A stretch of 64,000 nt of DNA from Bugula neritina (taxonomy: Eukaryota; Bryozoa; Gymnolaemata; Cheilostomatida; Bugulidae): positions 62,001-126,000 of the forward strand of contig OZ037773.1 of assembly GCA_964035545.1 (NCBI GenBank), given 5' to 3'. Below, in pieces: positions 47,192-59,238 of this stretch. The notes below the pieces were generated by a model. The model did not search any database, was not told where the DNA came from, and was given only the letters and a program-made list of their open reading frames with translations. The position numbers were made by a program, and so were the translations under genes. The stretch's first letter is position 1, and every line of letters begins with the position of its first letter.

Positions 47192-47750
47192 TTGGTAACA
47201 GTTTTATGCATACCTTGATGCAGATACTTTTATTTGAAACTCATGAGACGTACCTACCAAATTTAAAGTCGAAATCATACAATTGATCAGTGAAATCCAT
47301 GTTAAACAAGGTTTTCAACAATATCTAAGGAATGCTTTGCAGATTTGAGAGATCTTCTGAACAATATAGCATTCTGAAAATTAGCAAAAATCACAGCAAC
47401 TAAAATTGCTGTCATTAAAATAATAATAATAATAATTACTTTGTACAAATATATAGACAGATTAACAGTTGATAGAAGTTATTGCAGTAAGTGTGTTTAG
47501 TACTAATATATATATATAGTTCACAAAACTGTTGTTGAGCTTTTCATCAAAATAAAACTAAATTATTTATACAGAACAATCAATCCAAAAAAGAATGAAA
47601 AAGTTTATCAAAAAACCCAACAAAAAGTAACAGGAAACAAAACAAAAAGTAGTTGTATAATTGGAGATGAAAAAAAATTTAACCAAGTTATATATTGTAT
47701 GCAGATAAACTAGTTTATTAAAAAATTTGGTGAGGTTATAAAATTTTTGC

Positions 47751-47828
47751 AAGGCCACTCCTAACCCTCACTAGGGTTGGAACCTGAGACCCCCATTTCC
47801 CAAAGCAAGTGCTAACCAGTACACCACA
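47751..47828 (-). mobile_element. tRNA-derived SINE head (copy B)
   Basis: Counterpart of 13555-13632 with the same A and B boxes. Confidence 0.5.
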
Positions 47829-48556
47829 TGTATGACTGGGTAGTCTCATCACCGTACATGCATATGTATATACACATACACAGAATGATTCAAGCGTAAA
47901 TCTCTTTGAAATGGCAATAATATTATGCATTCATCTCACTAAAAGTATGAAGTTGATTATTATCTCTTTTCATTTTAATGATATTTTAGTTGAGGCAACA
48001 GTTTGACTGCAAACTATTCTTGAATAAATTAACCTGCAGTAATCAGCCTCTGCACCTCTTCATGCATAACAGGTTGGACTTCTGCTTCTTTCCATTTCTT
48101 AAGCATAAAAGTTTTTTTTTCTGTTAACACAACAATGCTACTAAAAAGCACCCACAATTTACCTTTACAGATGACTACTTTTTGTACTAATAGAAAACTC
48201 AATGCTCATTGCCTGTACTCAAAATAAAATTTGGAACGCTATTATTCAAGAAAAAAAATTAAAAAAAACCTCAACAAATTTATTCAATGAAATCCATAAC
48301 CCTGCTAAATTAACAATTGTTTTTGCCAGAGACAGATATTGTAATGGTTAGAAGAAGTATACCTCCCAGTACCTCCTGCTAAACATGACTATAGATTATG
48401 GTGAAACTACCATCAAGGACGACAACTTCACAAACCCTTGCCGCATGCCGGTGCCCTATTAGTAACTACGGATGACACCGCCGGAATCTGTGTCATTCAA
48501 TCGGAATCCACTCTGTGTATATAAGCAATGTGCGTGTGCGTGCGTACGTCTGCGCG

Positions 48557-48716
48557 CGTGTGTGTATGGAAGGAGTGCATAGAGAGTGTGTATGGAAGGA
48601 GTGGATAGAGAGTGTGTATGGAAGGGGTGGATAGAGAGTGTGTATGGAAGGGGTGGATAGAGTATATAGAAGGAGTGGATAGAGAGAGCATGAGAGGAGT
48701 GGATAGAAAGTGTGTG
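48557..48716. repeat. ~26-bp minisatellite (copy B)
   Basis: Counterpart of 14361-14520. Confidence 0.8.
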
Positions 48717-49371
48717 TAAGGGGAGAGTGTATGGTAGAATACATGGTAGAGTAAATTTTCAATCAGAAATTCAGGACATATAGTATAGCCATACAAACAC
48801 CATGACATAAAAGTTTTATAATTAATGCATTAAATAGCACCAAAACATTATTCAAAGGTACAAATTACCCTTTTTATTGATAGTAAAAATTTAATTTAGG
48901 TCATATTATACTGATATAGAATAATTTATGAAAACGTGCTATAACAATTATAATCTCTACAATGTCGATTATCTGCGAGATTTCTTGGCAGCTTTTTATC
49001 AGTAGTTTGTCTTTGCTTAGTGCAACCCAATGGCAAGTTAAAAGTTTCTAGTAGGTTATAGTATTGCAAGTATTTTTCATTTGCGCATTTGACACATGTG
49101 CATTAGTCTCTAAAAGTAAAGACAGCTATAAATTGTTTTTGTTGCTCTTGTAAACATGAGAATTGTTTACTGAATGGAAAAGCATATCATTCCTTTCTAC
49201 TTTGAAAACTCCAGGGTCTCCTACTAACTGCAGTGTGATATATTTCTTTCAACTCTGTAGTGTATATTGCTTCGCAGCTTATCTGGTACTTAGTAACGTC
49301 AGTCATGCAGCATTTGGATGCTCTCCTCTTCAGTATTTATGCCTACTTGGCAAACAATTTTACCATCTTTT

Positions 49372-49741
49372 AAAGAGACAAACAGACTAACAGAGAAACT
49401 AGTGAACAGACAGACTATCAGAGAAACTAGCGAACAGACAGACTATCAGAGAAACTGGTGAACAGACAGACTATCAGAGAAACTAGTGAACAGACAGACT
49501 AGCAGAAGAACTAGTGAACAGACAGACTATCAGAGAAACTAGTGAACAGACAGACTAGCAGAGAAACTAGTAAACAAACAGACTATCAGAGAAACTGGTG
49601 AACAGACAGACTAGCAGAGAAACTAGTGAACAAACAGACTATCAGAGAAACTAGTGAACAGACAGACTATCAGAGAAACTGGTGAACAGACAGACTATCA
49701 GAGAAAGTAGTGAACAAACAGACTAGCAGGGGAACTAGTGA
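49372..49741. repeat. 28-bp minisatellite (copy B)
   Basis: Counterpart of 15176-15545, with no change in unit count seen. That is notable for a repeat class that usually varies in length. Confidence 0.85.
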
Positions 49742-49899
49742 ATGGACATGGATAAGAAAATCAAAACAACGGAAATGCATTGTGGGGAGGAGCAGTGAGA
49801 ATTATAGATTCTGGGTTTCCCGAATTTACACAACTTACTCTGCTTGGAAAAAAGAGCTATTGAATAATACTCTTCTTTACGATAAGAATCTGTGCGGAC

Positions 49900-49901
49900 G
49901 C

Positions 49902-49960
<59 letters not shown>

Positions 49961-50017
49961 AGTACGTGTGTGTGTGTGCGTGTGTGTGTGCGTGTGCGTA
50001 TGCGTGTGTGCGTGTGT
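49900..50017. repeat. (GT)n microsatellite (copy B)
   Basis: Ten bases longer than in copy A (15704-15811). Confidence 0.9.
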
Positions 50018-50511
50018 AGTGTTGAGATTTGAAGACCGTATAAACTGCAGTAGTTTTCCCTTTGTCATTTGAAAGCATTTATTTAAAAGTTTGTTACTTA
50101 ATTAAAATATTTTTATCCTTTAATCACATTATTTTATTGTAATTTATAAAATTTCATGCCAATACTATTGTTATAGAGAAGTTACAGAGAAGTAAGATAA
50201 GATTTGAAGTTATCTTCTCTCTGAGCCAAGAGGTCACTCAGATTGATACGGTACGCACTTTAGCCAATTGACTTACAGAAATGAGATGACATCTTAAAAC
50301 AAAATTTTCAAACCTAGATTAATTTTTACACTGTTGTCATATAAAGTTAGGTTATTTCTTGCTATAGATTGAAGAGAAAATATTTACTTTAGTGTATCTG
50401 TGTTATTAGCTTTACCCCTAGTTTGCTATCAGTTCATCAATCTACCAACATTCCGACGGGAGCAGATAAAACTGTATCTTCAGCTGTTTTAAGACTGACT
50501 TGTGGTCACAC

Positions 50512-50819
50512 TGTAGTGGGCAGTGAAGCGTAGGGCCATGTGCTCACTAGCCAATTACATGCGGACACGTGACCTTTTCCCGGTATTATAACTGGGTTCT
50601 AGTTTATGTTAGTAGTGTGCTCAGTCGGAGCGTGATGTTGTATACAATCAGAGATCTTACGTTTTATATGTGTATTCTTAACTAGTGTTACTTATATTTT
50701 ATCAGTGTGTATCAAATATATCTACTATCGCAACTCTCCGTCTAGTACTTCAACATGCAACGTGGATAACTAGATAATACACGAACTCCCACACTTAATA
50801 TAATTGCAAAATGATAACA
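50512..50819 (+). repeat. E4 5' LTR (copy B)
   Basis: Same as 16306-16613, followed by the primer-binding site at 50821-50838. Confidence 0.85.
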
Positions 50820-50884
50820 GTGGTGGCAGCGGTGAGATTCTGTATACTGACACGGATGCAACCTGACTGAAGACTACAACCAAG

Positions 50885-51955
50885 ATGGCGAGAGCACCAA
50901 CTCGACAAGGAGAAAGTGAGCCTGCTACTATAATAGCCCCAGAGGGCCCAGCATTACAAGAGGAAGAGGCTTATCGGTACCGGTTGAAAGCTCCCACCTT
51001 TACTGGGTCGGAAGATGTTGAATGATTCATACAGGAGTTTAGAGAGGTAATAGACATCGCTCAATGGCTGCCCAGAGTGGCCCTTATTCAATTGCGGAGG
51101 GCATTGGCGGAGCAAGCTAAACCGAACGGGCTAGGAACCAACATAAACGGGATCTTTGCTGCGCTACGGGCCCGCTTCGGCATCTCCGCAGTAGACGCCA
51201 GGGCCCGCTTACAGAAGTTGTGCCGCGCCCTGCGGACCCCGTTACAAAAACATGCTGCTACGGTGAAGAAACTGGCGCAAGTTGCGTATGGCGACCTGCC
51301 AGCACAACACCAAGAGCGCTACACTTATGATGCTTTCGTCCAGTCACTGAATGACCTGGGCCTACACCACCAACTAGAAGCCAAAGGAGTGACCACAGTA
51401 GAGGACGTCCTAAAGGCTGGAGAGGCTTACTTGTTGGCTACTCAACTGCATAGAGGGCAAGGAAGCCCGCCGCCGGCTGGAGTTAATGCCGCAGGAGGAT
51501 ATGTGGCACCACAATCTCCCTCTCGGACTATGGTGGTCCCCGAAGTTCCCCCCTTGAAAGCAGAAGTAAACCGCATAATGGAGATGCTGGAACTGCTAGT
51601 AGCAGTTCTTGCCAACACTGGCCACAGTCAGGCCCGGCGGTTGCCCCCAGCACTTGTGGGTCCGGGCTGGGGTGGTGGTGGTCAGAGCCACCCCCAGCGA
51701 GGACAACCCCAGGGCAAGGGGGTGTTAAACTGTCAAGGCACGTGGACGCCTTCCCTCTCTGCTGGCCAAGACTGGAGGAACATGGTGGGACACGCCGCGG
51801 CCTGTCTGTACAGACACGACGGTATGCCCCCCCCCCCAAGTGGCAGGTACCACTTAGGACTAGCCGACCCTCACGGCGGCCGAGTACCTTCTCCCTGCCA
51901 CTCACTAACCGGTTCCACCGGTTACCCGAGGAAGAGTAGCCTGCCACTGATATAG
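50885..51955 (+). pseudogene. E4 gag (copy B)
   Basis: Same TGA as copy A (51023-51025). Here the codon changed by the single substitution (50915) reads Ser instead of Gly. Because the C run has 11 bases, the gag frame ends at 51955 and the pol frame stays open through it to 51939. Confidence 0.85.
51724..51752 (+). promoter_or_regulatory. Putative -1 frameshift site of E4 (copy B)
   Basis: GTTAAAC (51724-51730) and the weak AAGGC/GCCTT hairpin, as in copy A. Confidence 0.55.
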
Positions 51956-54900
51956 AGCCGGAAGGCCCAGTGGGGGGCTCCGAGCCCCGCCGGCGCCAAC
52001 CACGCCGCCGGAAACCCGGTAAACCACGGGTAAAACCCTCGCAGCCCTACCCAGTCAGAACTGAGCATGAGGGGGGTGAAAGTACAACCACACGGAGATA
52101 GCTATTTCCTACCCGGAAAAGTGGCGGGTAAAGCTGTCACTTTCCTGTTAGACTCCGGCTGTACTACAAACCTTCTCAGTCGCAGGGTCTTCGAGACACT
52201 GCCCCGCCGGGACAGGGATAGAGTACGACCGTATACGGGAGAACATGGCACCCTAGCAGATGGGTCGTGTATCCCCTTCCACGGTATCATCCAACTCACT
52301 GGGCGTGTCCGAGACCAGGCTGTACAGGAGACCTTCGTCATAAGCCAGCTGGAGGAAGATGCTATCCTCGGAATGCCCTTCTTGAAACGGCACCAATGCC
52401 GCATAGACTTTAGCAAGTCGGCAATGCTGATGGGCAGGCGAGAACTCGCCTGTGTGGATAAGTCCGGGCGTCCTCTAGTGGGCGGTGTCCAGGTAGTCCA
52501 GAACTGCACCATACCGGGACGCTCTCGGGTCACTATCCACTGCCAAGTGAACAATAACCTGGACTCGGGGTGGTTGGAGGCGCGCACTAAATAATCCAAC
52601 TTGCCAGCAGTTTAAACCAGCTGACTGAGCGAGGAGAGATCTTAGTGCAGTGTGTAAACCCCTTTACTGAGTCCACCAAGCTACCAGCTGGATCTATGCT
52701 GGGCCGGTTCGACTCTGTCCAATGGGAGGACGTGGGCCCGTCGCTGGGAGATGCGACGGAGGAACCCCCTCGACACCCTAACAAGGGGCGAGGGGCTGTC
52801 CCAACACACATCCGGGAGCTATATAAGACAGCCTGTGGTGGCTGCGCGAGCAACGAGGAACGCCAGGTTATGGCGAAGTTGCTTGGTGATGTGTTCAGTG
52901 GCGGAGATCACGACGTCGGACTGACTGAAGCTGTCAGACACGAAAGACCGCTGACTGCAGGGACAGTCCCTATTCAGCAACCCACGTGCAGGTTGGGGCC
53001 AGAGAAAGAGAAGGAGGTCAGCCGACAAGTCCGGGATCTTCTGGACCGAGGCCTCATCGAGCCAGCCCACAGTGCGTGGAGCTCGCCGGTCGTGTTGGTC
53101 TGGAAGAAAGACGGCAGTTGGCGGTTTTATGTGGACTACCACTAGCTCAATAGCGTAACCATACAAGACGCCTACCTTCTATCTCGTATTGATCAATCCC
53201 TGGACACCCTAGCCGGCAGCAAGTACTTCAGTACGTTAGACTTGTTGAGTGGTTACTGGCAGGTTCCTCTGAGTCCTGACGCCCAGAAGAAGGCGGCGTT
53301 TATAACATGGGACAGACTGTGGAAGTGGGAGGTGCTGCTTTCTGGGCTAACCTCCACCCCGGCCACCTTTCAGATGCTGATGGAGCAAGTCCTCAGTGGA
53401 CTCCACTGGAAAACACTGCTGATCTACCTTAATGGTGTCATCGTGATCTCTCCAGACTTCGAGACACACAACAGTCATCTGCGGGAGGTTTTCGAAAGAC
53501 TCCGAGGTGCCGGTCTGAAGCTAAAACTATTCAAGTGCGCTCTGTTGCAGCCGGAGGTCAAGTATCTGGGGCACGCTGTCGGTCGAAACGGCGTGGCAAC
53601 GGATCCCAAAAATAACAGGCTATAGAGGACTGGGTCACCCCCCAAGACTTGACCGGACTCCAGGTTTTCTTGGGTCTGTTAAGGTATTACAGACAATACA
53701 TACCAGACTTTGCGGGGATAGCACAGCCGTTAAACCGGCTCACCGCAAAGGGAGTGACGTGGCAGTGGACCCCGGTCGAACAAGGAGTGTTCGACCGTCT
53801 CAAGGGTTGCCTACTGACGGCACCCATCACGGCCTACCCAGACCCTACTCTGGAGTACATCCTCAACACAGACGTCAGTGACCAGAATGTTGGCGCTGTG
53901 CTGTCTCAAGTGCAGGAAGGCCGAGAAGTAGTAGTAGCCTACTACAGCAAGTCTCGCTCACCCACTGAACGAAATTACTGCACTACCGGCAAGGAGTTGC
54001 TGGCAGTAATCAAGTCAGTGAAGCACTTCCGACCATACCTGTACGGCAGGAAGTTCTGGCTGCGTACGGATCATGCCTCTCTGATCTGGTTGTGGAAGAG
54101 AGCAGAACCGTCCAGTCAGATCGCCCGGTGGCTCGAAATCCTGGCTGAGTTCTCCTACCGGATCGAACATCGACCGGGCAGGAGACACAGCAATGCGGAT
54201 GGTTTGAGCCGCCGACCTGATGGAGGTTGCAAACAGTGTTTCAACAATGGGAGGAGGGACGGAGGTGCCCCGCGATGTGAACTAGAGACGCTGGCTCACC
54301 CCGGAGCACAGTTTGACTGGGACCAGGGTCAACTCACACAGAAGGTTGACGAGTCCCGGGAGGTTGTACAAAACCTCCGCGCCAACCCTTTTTTTGCCAA
54401 TAATGTCCGGGAGCTGAAGAAGCTTCAGGAAGAGCTGCCTGGAGTAGTGGCAGACATATATCGGGCCAAAAAGGAAAAGCGACGACCCAGCTAAGAACAA
54501 CTACGGCAGGGATGCGCCGAATTCCAGCTGTTCTGCTAGCGTTGGGACTCGCTGAGGATCGGGCAGGAAGGTCTGCTGACCATTTCTCTAGCTGCTAGCG
54601 GCAGACACCCAGAGAGGAAGAGGGTGGTCTGCCCCAGCGCCATACGTCGTGAGTTAATTTGGGACACTCACAAACAGGCTCACGCAGGAGTCAAGAGAGC
54701 GATCTCCTAATTAAAACTCCGGTGGTACTGGCCCAAGATGGGGCGCGATGTCCGACTCAGAGTAAAACAGTGTGAATTCTGCCAGGCCAGCAAGCATGGC
54801 CGTCTCCCTGGCGAAGCGGGACGGCAGAGGTTATATGCTGGAAGGCCGTGGCAAGTAGTAGCTGTCGACCTGGTCAGACCCTTGCCCCTAACCCCCAGAG

Positions 54901-56353
54901 GCAATAGTTGGATCTTTGTTTTGACCGACCACTTTACGAGGTGGGCGGACGCTCTGGCCATCCCAGATGCGTAAGCCCCGCAGTGGCCAGGGCGCTAGAC
55001 CAACATGTATTCTGTTACTTCGGGCTCCCCGAACAGATACACTCTGATCAGGGTGCTCAGTTCCAGTCTCAAATGATGAGCGACCTCTGCCGCCTCTGGG
55101 GAGTAAATCAGAGCAGGACCACCCCTTACCATCCTCAAGGTAACGAAGTGGTGGAGCGCAATAACCGGATGCCAGGTGATGCGCTCCGGAGTTTATTCCT
55201 CGGACGCAGTCAGGAGGAGTGGGACACGGTATTGCCGCAAGTCATGCGGGCATACCGTAGCACCCCGCACGCCAGTACTGGTGAAACCCCAAACCTCCTA
55301 ATGCTCGGGAGAAAGACTCGACTCTCTGACCATCTCACCTACCACGTTCCAGAGCAAGACAGCTTGGTCCACGAGTATGCCAGCGAACTTGTGGAACGGA
55401 TGACGGTCGCACACGAAATGCTGCGGGAAAAACAGTGGCAGGTGCGGCGCGAGGATTCCGAGGAACCACCCCTCTATCAGACAGGAGATTGGGTTTGGAT
55501 GGTCAATTACCGTAGGCGTCGCGGACAGGCGGCTAAGCTACAGCTCAAGTTCGTGGGACCCTACGTCATAGTCGAGGCTATGCCCAACCATACCTACAAG
55601 ATCGAGAGCTCAGGACAGGTGTCTATCCAAAATGAGGCTCGCTTGGAGCCGTATTGGGCTAGCCCAGATGCAGTGGGAGAAGCCCCGCCCCTTCTGTTGT
55701 TAGAGCCCAGTAGGCAGACGACAATGCGTGGGCGACCGCGGCATGGACCTGAATATGAAGTGGTCATTCCGCGGGAAGAAGACTTGGTACAAGACGAGCG
55801 ACCACTTTTGCCTACAAAAGTGCGTCCGCCGCCTCCTACACCAAGTCTGATTCCATCACTTCCGGAAACCGAGCCGGTTCCGGAAGTGCAAATCCCCACG
55901 GAGGGAGGGGCTCCATCCGGAGAACAGGAAGAAGTAACCACTACCGGTGAAGTAGAGGCGCCGCCAGAGGCCCCTGCTAGTCCACCAGTGAGTGCGCCAC
56001 CTTCCCTGGAGCGGGGACAACGTACAAGGCAACCCCCATCATATTTCAAAGACTTCGTATGTGACTGCATTAAAAGCGGCGCGTATGAAAGTCTAGAGGG
56101 GAACCGTACGGGGAAAGTATCGAGCAATTGTGGGAGTTGTCAACACCACGGAAATATCAACTTTTGTATCGGCGGAGTTGAGAATAAAATCATCCGCCGG
56201 GGGTGCAAAGTCCTAGTCACGCGCTCCAACCACGTTGCTCGATCTTTTCTTATGCTGATGCAGTCAAGAGCAGACGTGTTCCTAGTCAATACTAGTTCAA
56301 ACCATTTCACAAATTCAGTATGTCATACGATACCGGATCGTGGGGTGAGTTAA
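51731..56353 (+). pseudogene. E4 pol (copy B) with complete integrase and Cys-rich tail
   Basis: Protease 52067-52594. RT has TAG at 53143-53145 and the Y-L-N-G box. RNase H 53649-54494. Integrase HHCC and core start lie at 54738-54974, then after a frameshift near 54965-54980 an open stretch runs to 56353. It carries S-D-Q-G, V-V-E-R-N, the G-P-Y-V-I-V-E module, a Pro-rich linker and the tail C-D-C...C-G-S-C-Q-H-H...N-F-C. The stop (56351-56353) lies just inside the ORF3 intron, so pol 3' coding overlaps ORF3 exon 1 in another frame. Confidence 0.9.
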
Positions 56354-57363
56354 CTATGTCTTGATATGGAAACTAGATTGCATCACTCAGCTTCGACTCG
56401 CCTGAGTCAATTGAGTTGGAGATAGGTTAGTGAACTACAGTGGTAGGAACTCAGTTTGACTTAGAGATTTCACAATCTCACTCCAATATGTGTTCTGTTC
56501 CAACTACTCACTGCCGTAAATCTCTACGAGTATTAACTGAACGAGCAGTTGCCAGGCTGTCCAAGCCGACAACACTACAGTGTAATGTACTAACACTGTT
56601 GAAACTCTTTCAGGTTACACTCGACCCGCTGTACCCAGAGTACGGGATAGAGCACCTCTCGCTCCGCACCTCAAGGAGTACGCCAATGGCAGACGACCTG
56701 AGCCACTGCGCCGCCGCTGGCGGTGGGTGTCGCCGGAGACGGAGAGGCAGATAGAAGCAGCCTGGGGACCGCAAGGAAGGACACAGTGTCCGATCTGTTA
56801 CGAAGAGTGCCCGTCTCACCGCTCATTGAAGCTACATGTCAACGCACACCTCCTACTAACCTTCTGTCCCTGCAGATAAAATGATGTCTACCCCTATCCC
56901 GTCACCCGACATCGAGCAGCTGGCTGTTTCCCCGGAGAGAACTCTGTGGTCGACGCTAAGCTTTACCCGGAATTTCTGACTCTAATACGGCCCTTAGTGA
57001 AGAAAGCAACATTACTGGCCGTCCTAACCTCCGGCTTCCAGCATGTATTAGACTATGCCAGGCAACAATCTCCATTGGTGTCTGACTGCCCTCAAATTAC
57101 TTATACCCCAGAAGAGTTCACATCCCAAAAAGAAGAAGAAGAAGCTTCACCCCCCCCCTCGTAGAAAACAAACCGTATTTCCGGACCCAGCTTGCCTGGC
57201 CACTGTAGAGGAGCGTCTCTTTCAGCTGCAGGCCGAGTTTACCCAGTTAGCTCCAGACCTACTCAGTACTTCAACGGGACTTTACCAACTGAAGGGCTCG
57301 GTAGGCCGGATTAAAAGAAAGCTACGTGCCCGTCAAGCTAAGCACAGGCTTACCAAACACTGA
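56320..57363 (+). pseudogene. E4 ORF3 (spliced zinc-finger protein), disrupted
   Basis: Exon 1 is 56320-56344 (ATG, 25 nt, donor TGGG|GTGAGT). Intron 56345-56613 ends CTCTTTCAG, and exon 2 starts at 56614 in phase 1. The C2H2 finger (C-P-I-C ... H-V-N-A-H) and the start of the second finger are conserved with E3. TAA at 56877-56879 interrupts C-P-C-G-Y, and a frameshift near 57130 moves the coiled-coil end (to 57363) to another frame. Conservation of both splice sites and phase with E3, despite decay, supports the gene model. Confidence 0.75.
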
Positions 57364-57648
57364 CTCTGATTTTTCTGCCCGGAATGACCCGTAAGCCCCA
57401 CCTTCTTGGAAGTCCAAGACTATCATGTAAATGCTTGACAGCTCAACCTCCTTGTCCAACACCACAGCTAGCGGTATCCTCTCTCTACAGCTAGCCAATT
57501 GTATGTGACATGCTGTTATAATGATTATGTCTGTCATTGTTGTATCTATATATATGTTAATGCCTTTTTCTTTTGGTCTACTGGTGTTATGTGTGTTAAC
57601 AGTAAAATATTTTGTATCAGAAAGAGGGCTTTCTGCTGGTGGGGGCGG
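57364..57648 (+). other. E4 3' untranslated region and polypurine tract
   Basis: No conserved frame. GGTGGGGGCGG at 57638-57648, identical to the E3 tract, abuts the LTR. Confidence 0.6.
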
Positions 57649-57948
57649 TGTGGTGGCTCGTGGAAATATTAATTCCCCCACTAGTGCAGCACGAGGTCAC
57701 GCAAATGACCCGGAACAATGGACAGCCAATTAGCGACACTGATAGTTAGTAGCAGTAGTTAGTTTTCCCGCTGTTAGTTAGTCGAGGATAGAGTGCTAAA
57801 TTGTATAGATGTATAGATTTACTGAATGTATTTGTATAGTTTTCGTGATGTATTCTTGTGTGTAAAATATACTCGTATTAACTCGGCTTATCCTGGTGAA
57901 GTTCTCTAGCAAATAAATAGACTCTCTGGATTGCACATCAACCCTAAA
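57649..57948 (+). repeat. 3' LTR (E3 family), end-truncated
   Basis: Starts TGTGGTGGCTCGTGGA. Shares GACCCGGAACAATGGA, AGCCAATTAGCG, AAATATACTCG and ATAGACTCTCTGGAT with the inverted E3 LTR. Contains AATAAA. Stops at CAACCCTAAA, where E3 continues about 17 bases to its ACA end. Confidence 0.85.
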
Positions 57949-58182
57949 TGGGTTTGGCAATATTATTTATGTATAAACAATATGTGTGGTTATATGTGTA
58001 TTGTGTAATGGTAGCACTCAGGTTATAAATTCCGTGAGACAAATTTAGGACCTGCCTCTCTGGAAATGAATAAAACTATGGATTTTGCATGCGTTTTAAA
58101 ATATCTATTTGATAATAATATGAAAGCAAAATTTTAAGACAAGAAAAATTATTATAATAACTAAACCCAAAAGAAATAAAAT

Positions 58183-58259
<77 letters not shown>
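57949..58259. other. Unassigned segment between E4 and E5, ending in (AC)n(AT)n
   Basis: 57951-57986 is the inverse of 20756-20791 with one mismatch. The rest is AT-rich with no gene. 58183-58215 is an AC run and 58216-58258 an AT run. The AT run meets E5 ORF3 at 58259, so it marks an E5 truncation point. Confidence 0.6.
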
Positions 58260-58260
<1 letters not shown>

Positions 58261-59238
58261 TAGCGACCCTTTGAAATCCCGCTGAGCCCTTCAATTCACT
58301 AAGGCCCATTGTAGTACTGAGTAAGTCGGGGGCCAATTGAGTAAATTTATCCTGCAGTCGTAGGAGTCTTTCCTCGACGGTTGTTAGTCGGTTAGGCCTG
58401 GTCGGAGTTGGCGTCGCTTCTTCTGGAGAATCTGATGCTTCCATGGAGGTGTTGTCTGGCCAGGGTATGATTGCAGCGACCGTTTTTACCATAGGGGATT
58501 ATTGACGGGCGGCTGTTAGCAGTGTATAAAATCCGGAGGATAATGCCCAGGTCAAAGCCTTCTTAACCACTGGTCTGACGGCTTCTAGATACTGGTCGTA
58601 ATTGTCCGCGTCCACTACATAGCCTTCGCCTGCAAAACAGTCCATCATATGTGCCACGGCGGGGTATGGGTATACGTCGTGAAATTTGCACAGACAGAAG
58701 CGTAGTAGGAACTGTGCATTCACATGAAGCCGTAGTCCTTGGTGTGAGGGAAGCTCCTCATAACACACGTGGCAGGTTCGTTGTGAGCCACTTGGTCCCC
58801 AGGCTTCTTCAATTTGTCGCTCCGTCCGTCGTGACACCCATTTATGTCTTCGACGCAGTGCCACGGGCAGTCCGTTGTCTGTTTCCGGTCCGTTATCCAA
58901 GGAGGAGAGGGGGTAGATCTTGTGACCCGGAGTTGGTCGATCGAGTGTGATCTGCAAGAGTATAGCAGTGTAAAGAGGGTACACTGAGTACAGCCGGCGT
59001 ATACAGCCTGGCGAGTACTTAACTCAATTTGACACTCGTGAGGCTCAGTTAATGAATAGTTGATCGAGAACACACACCGCTACGACAGACTGTTCAGTCT
59101 TAAAGTCAATGTGAGTTCTCACCCCTAAAAATCATTATCGAGTCTCCAGCTTATTCTGTTACTGTTAAGCTGATTAATACAGTTTAGTTCTCGTACCAAA
59201 AACATAACTAACTCACCTCTCGATTCTTGGCAAGCCAT
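58260..59238 (-). pseudogene. E5 ORF3 (spliced zinc-finger protein), disrupted
   Basis: Exon 1 is 59238-59217 (ATG plus 22 nt in all, donor GAGAG|GTGAGT). Intron 59216-58952 (265 bp) ends TTGCAG, and exon 2 starts at 58951. Exon 2 keeps the R-R-x-K-W-V-S, C-x2-C...H fingers and V-E-E-R-L-L-R-L-Q coiled-coil parts. A frameshift is needed just after the acceptor. The last zinc His is Gln, TAA interrupts the frame at 58499-58501, and the end is cut off at the AT repeat. The relation to E3 and E4 ORF3 is clear. Confidence 0.75.

Larger units (their letters stand above)
34197..54960. repeat. Copy B of the ~20.75 kb duplication
   Basis: Second copy of bases 1-20755 in the same orientation. Here the flanking retroelements continue past the duplicated part: E1 extends left to an LTR at 31684, and E4 extends right to an LTR ending near 57948. 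Its left limit is only the point that corresponds to base 1 of the window, so the true duplication may be longer. Near-identity of non-coding DNA means a very recent event, two haplotypes placed in tandem, or an assembly duplication. Confidence 0.95.
50512..57948 (+). mobile_element. E4 (copy B): near-complete, chimeric Ty3/Gypsy element
   Basis: Contains everything described for 16306-20755 plus the rest of integrase, the Cys-rich tail, ORF3, a polypurine tract and a 3' LTR. The left LTR (308 bp, E4 type) and the right LTR (E3 type) belong to different families. The right LTR lacks its last ~17 bases and runs into unassigned DNA. Inactive. Confidence 0.88.
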
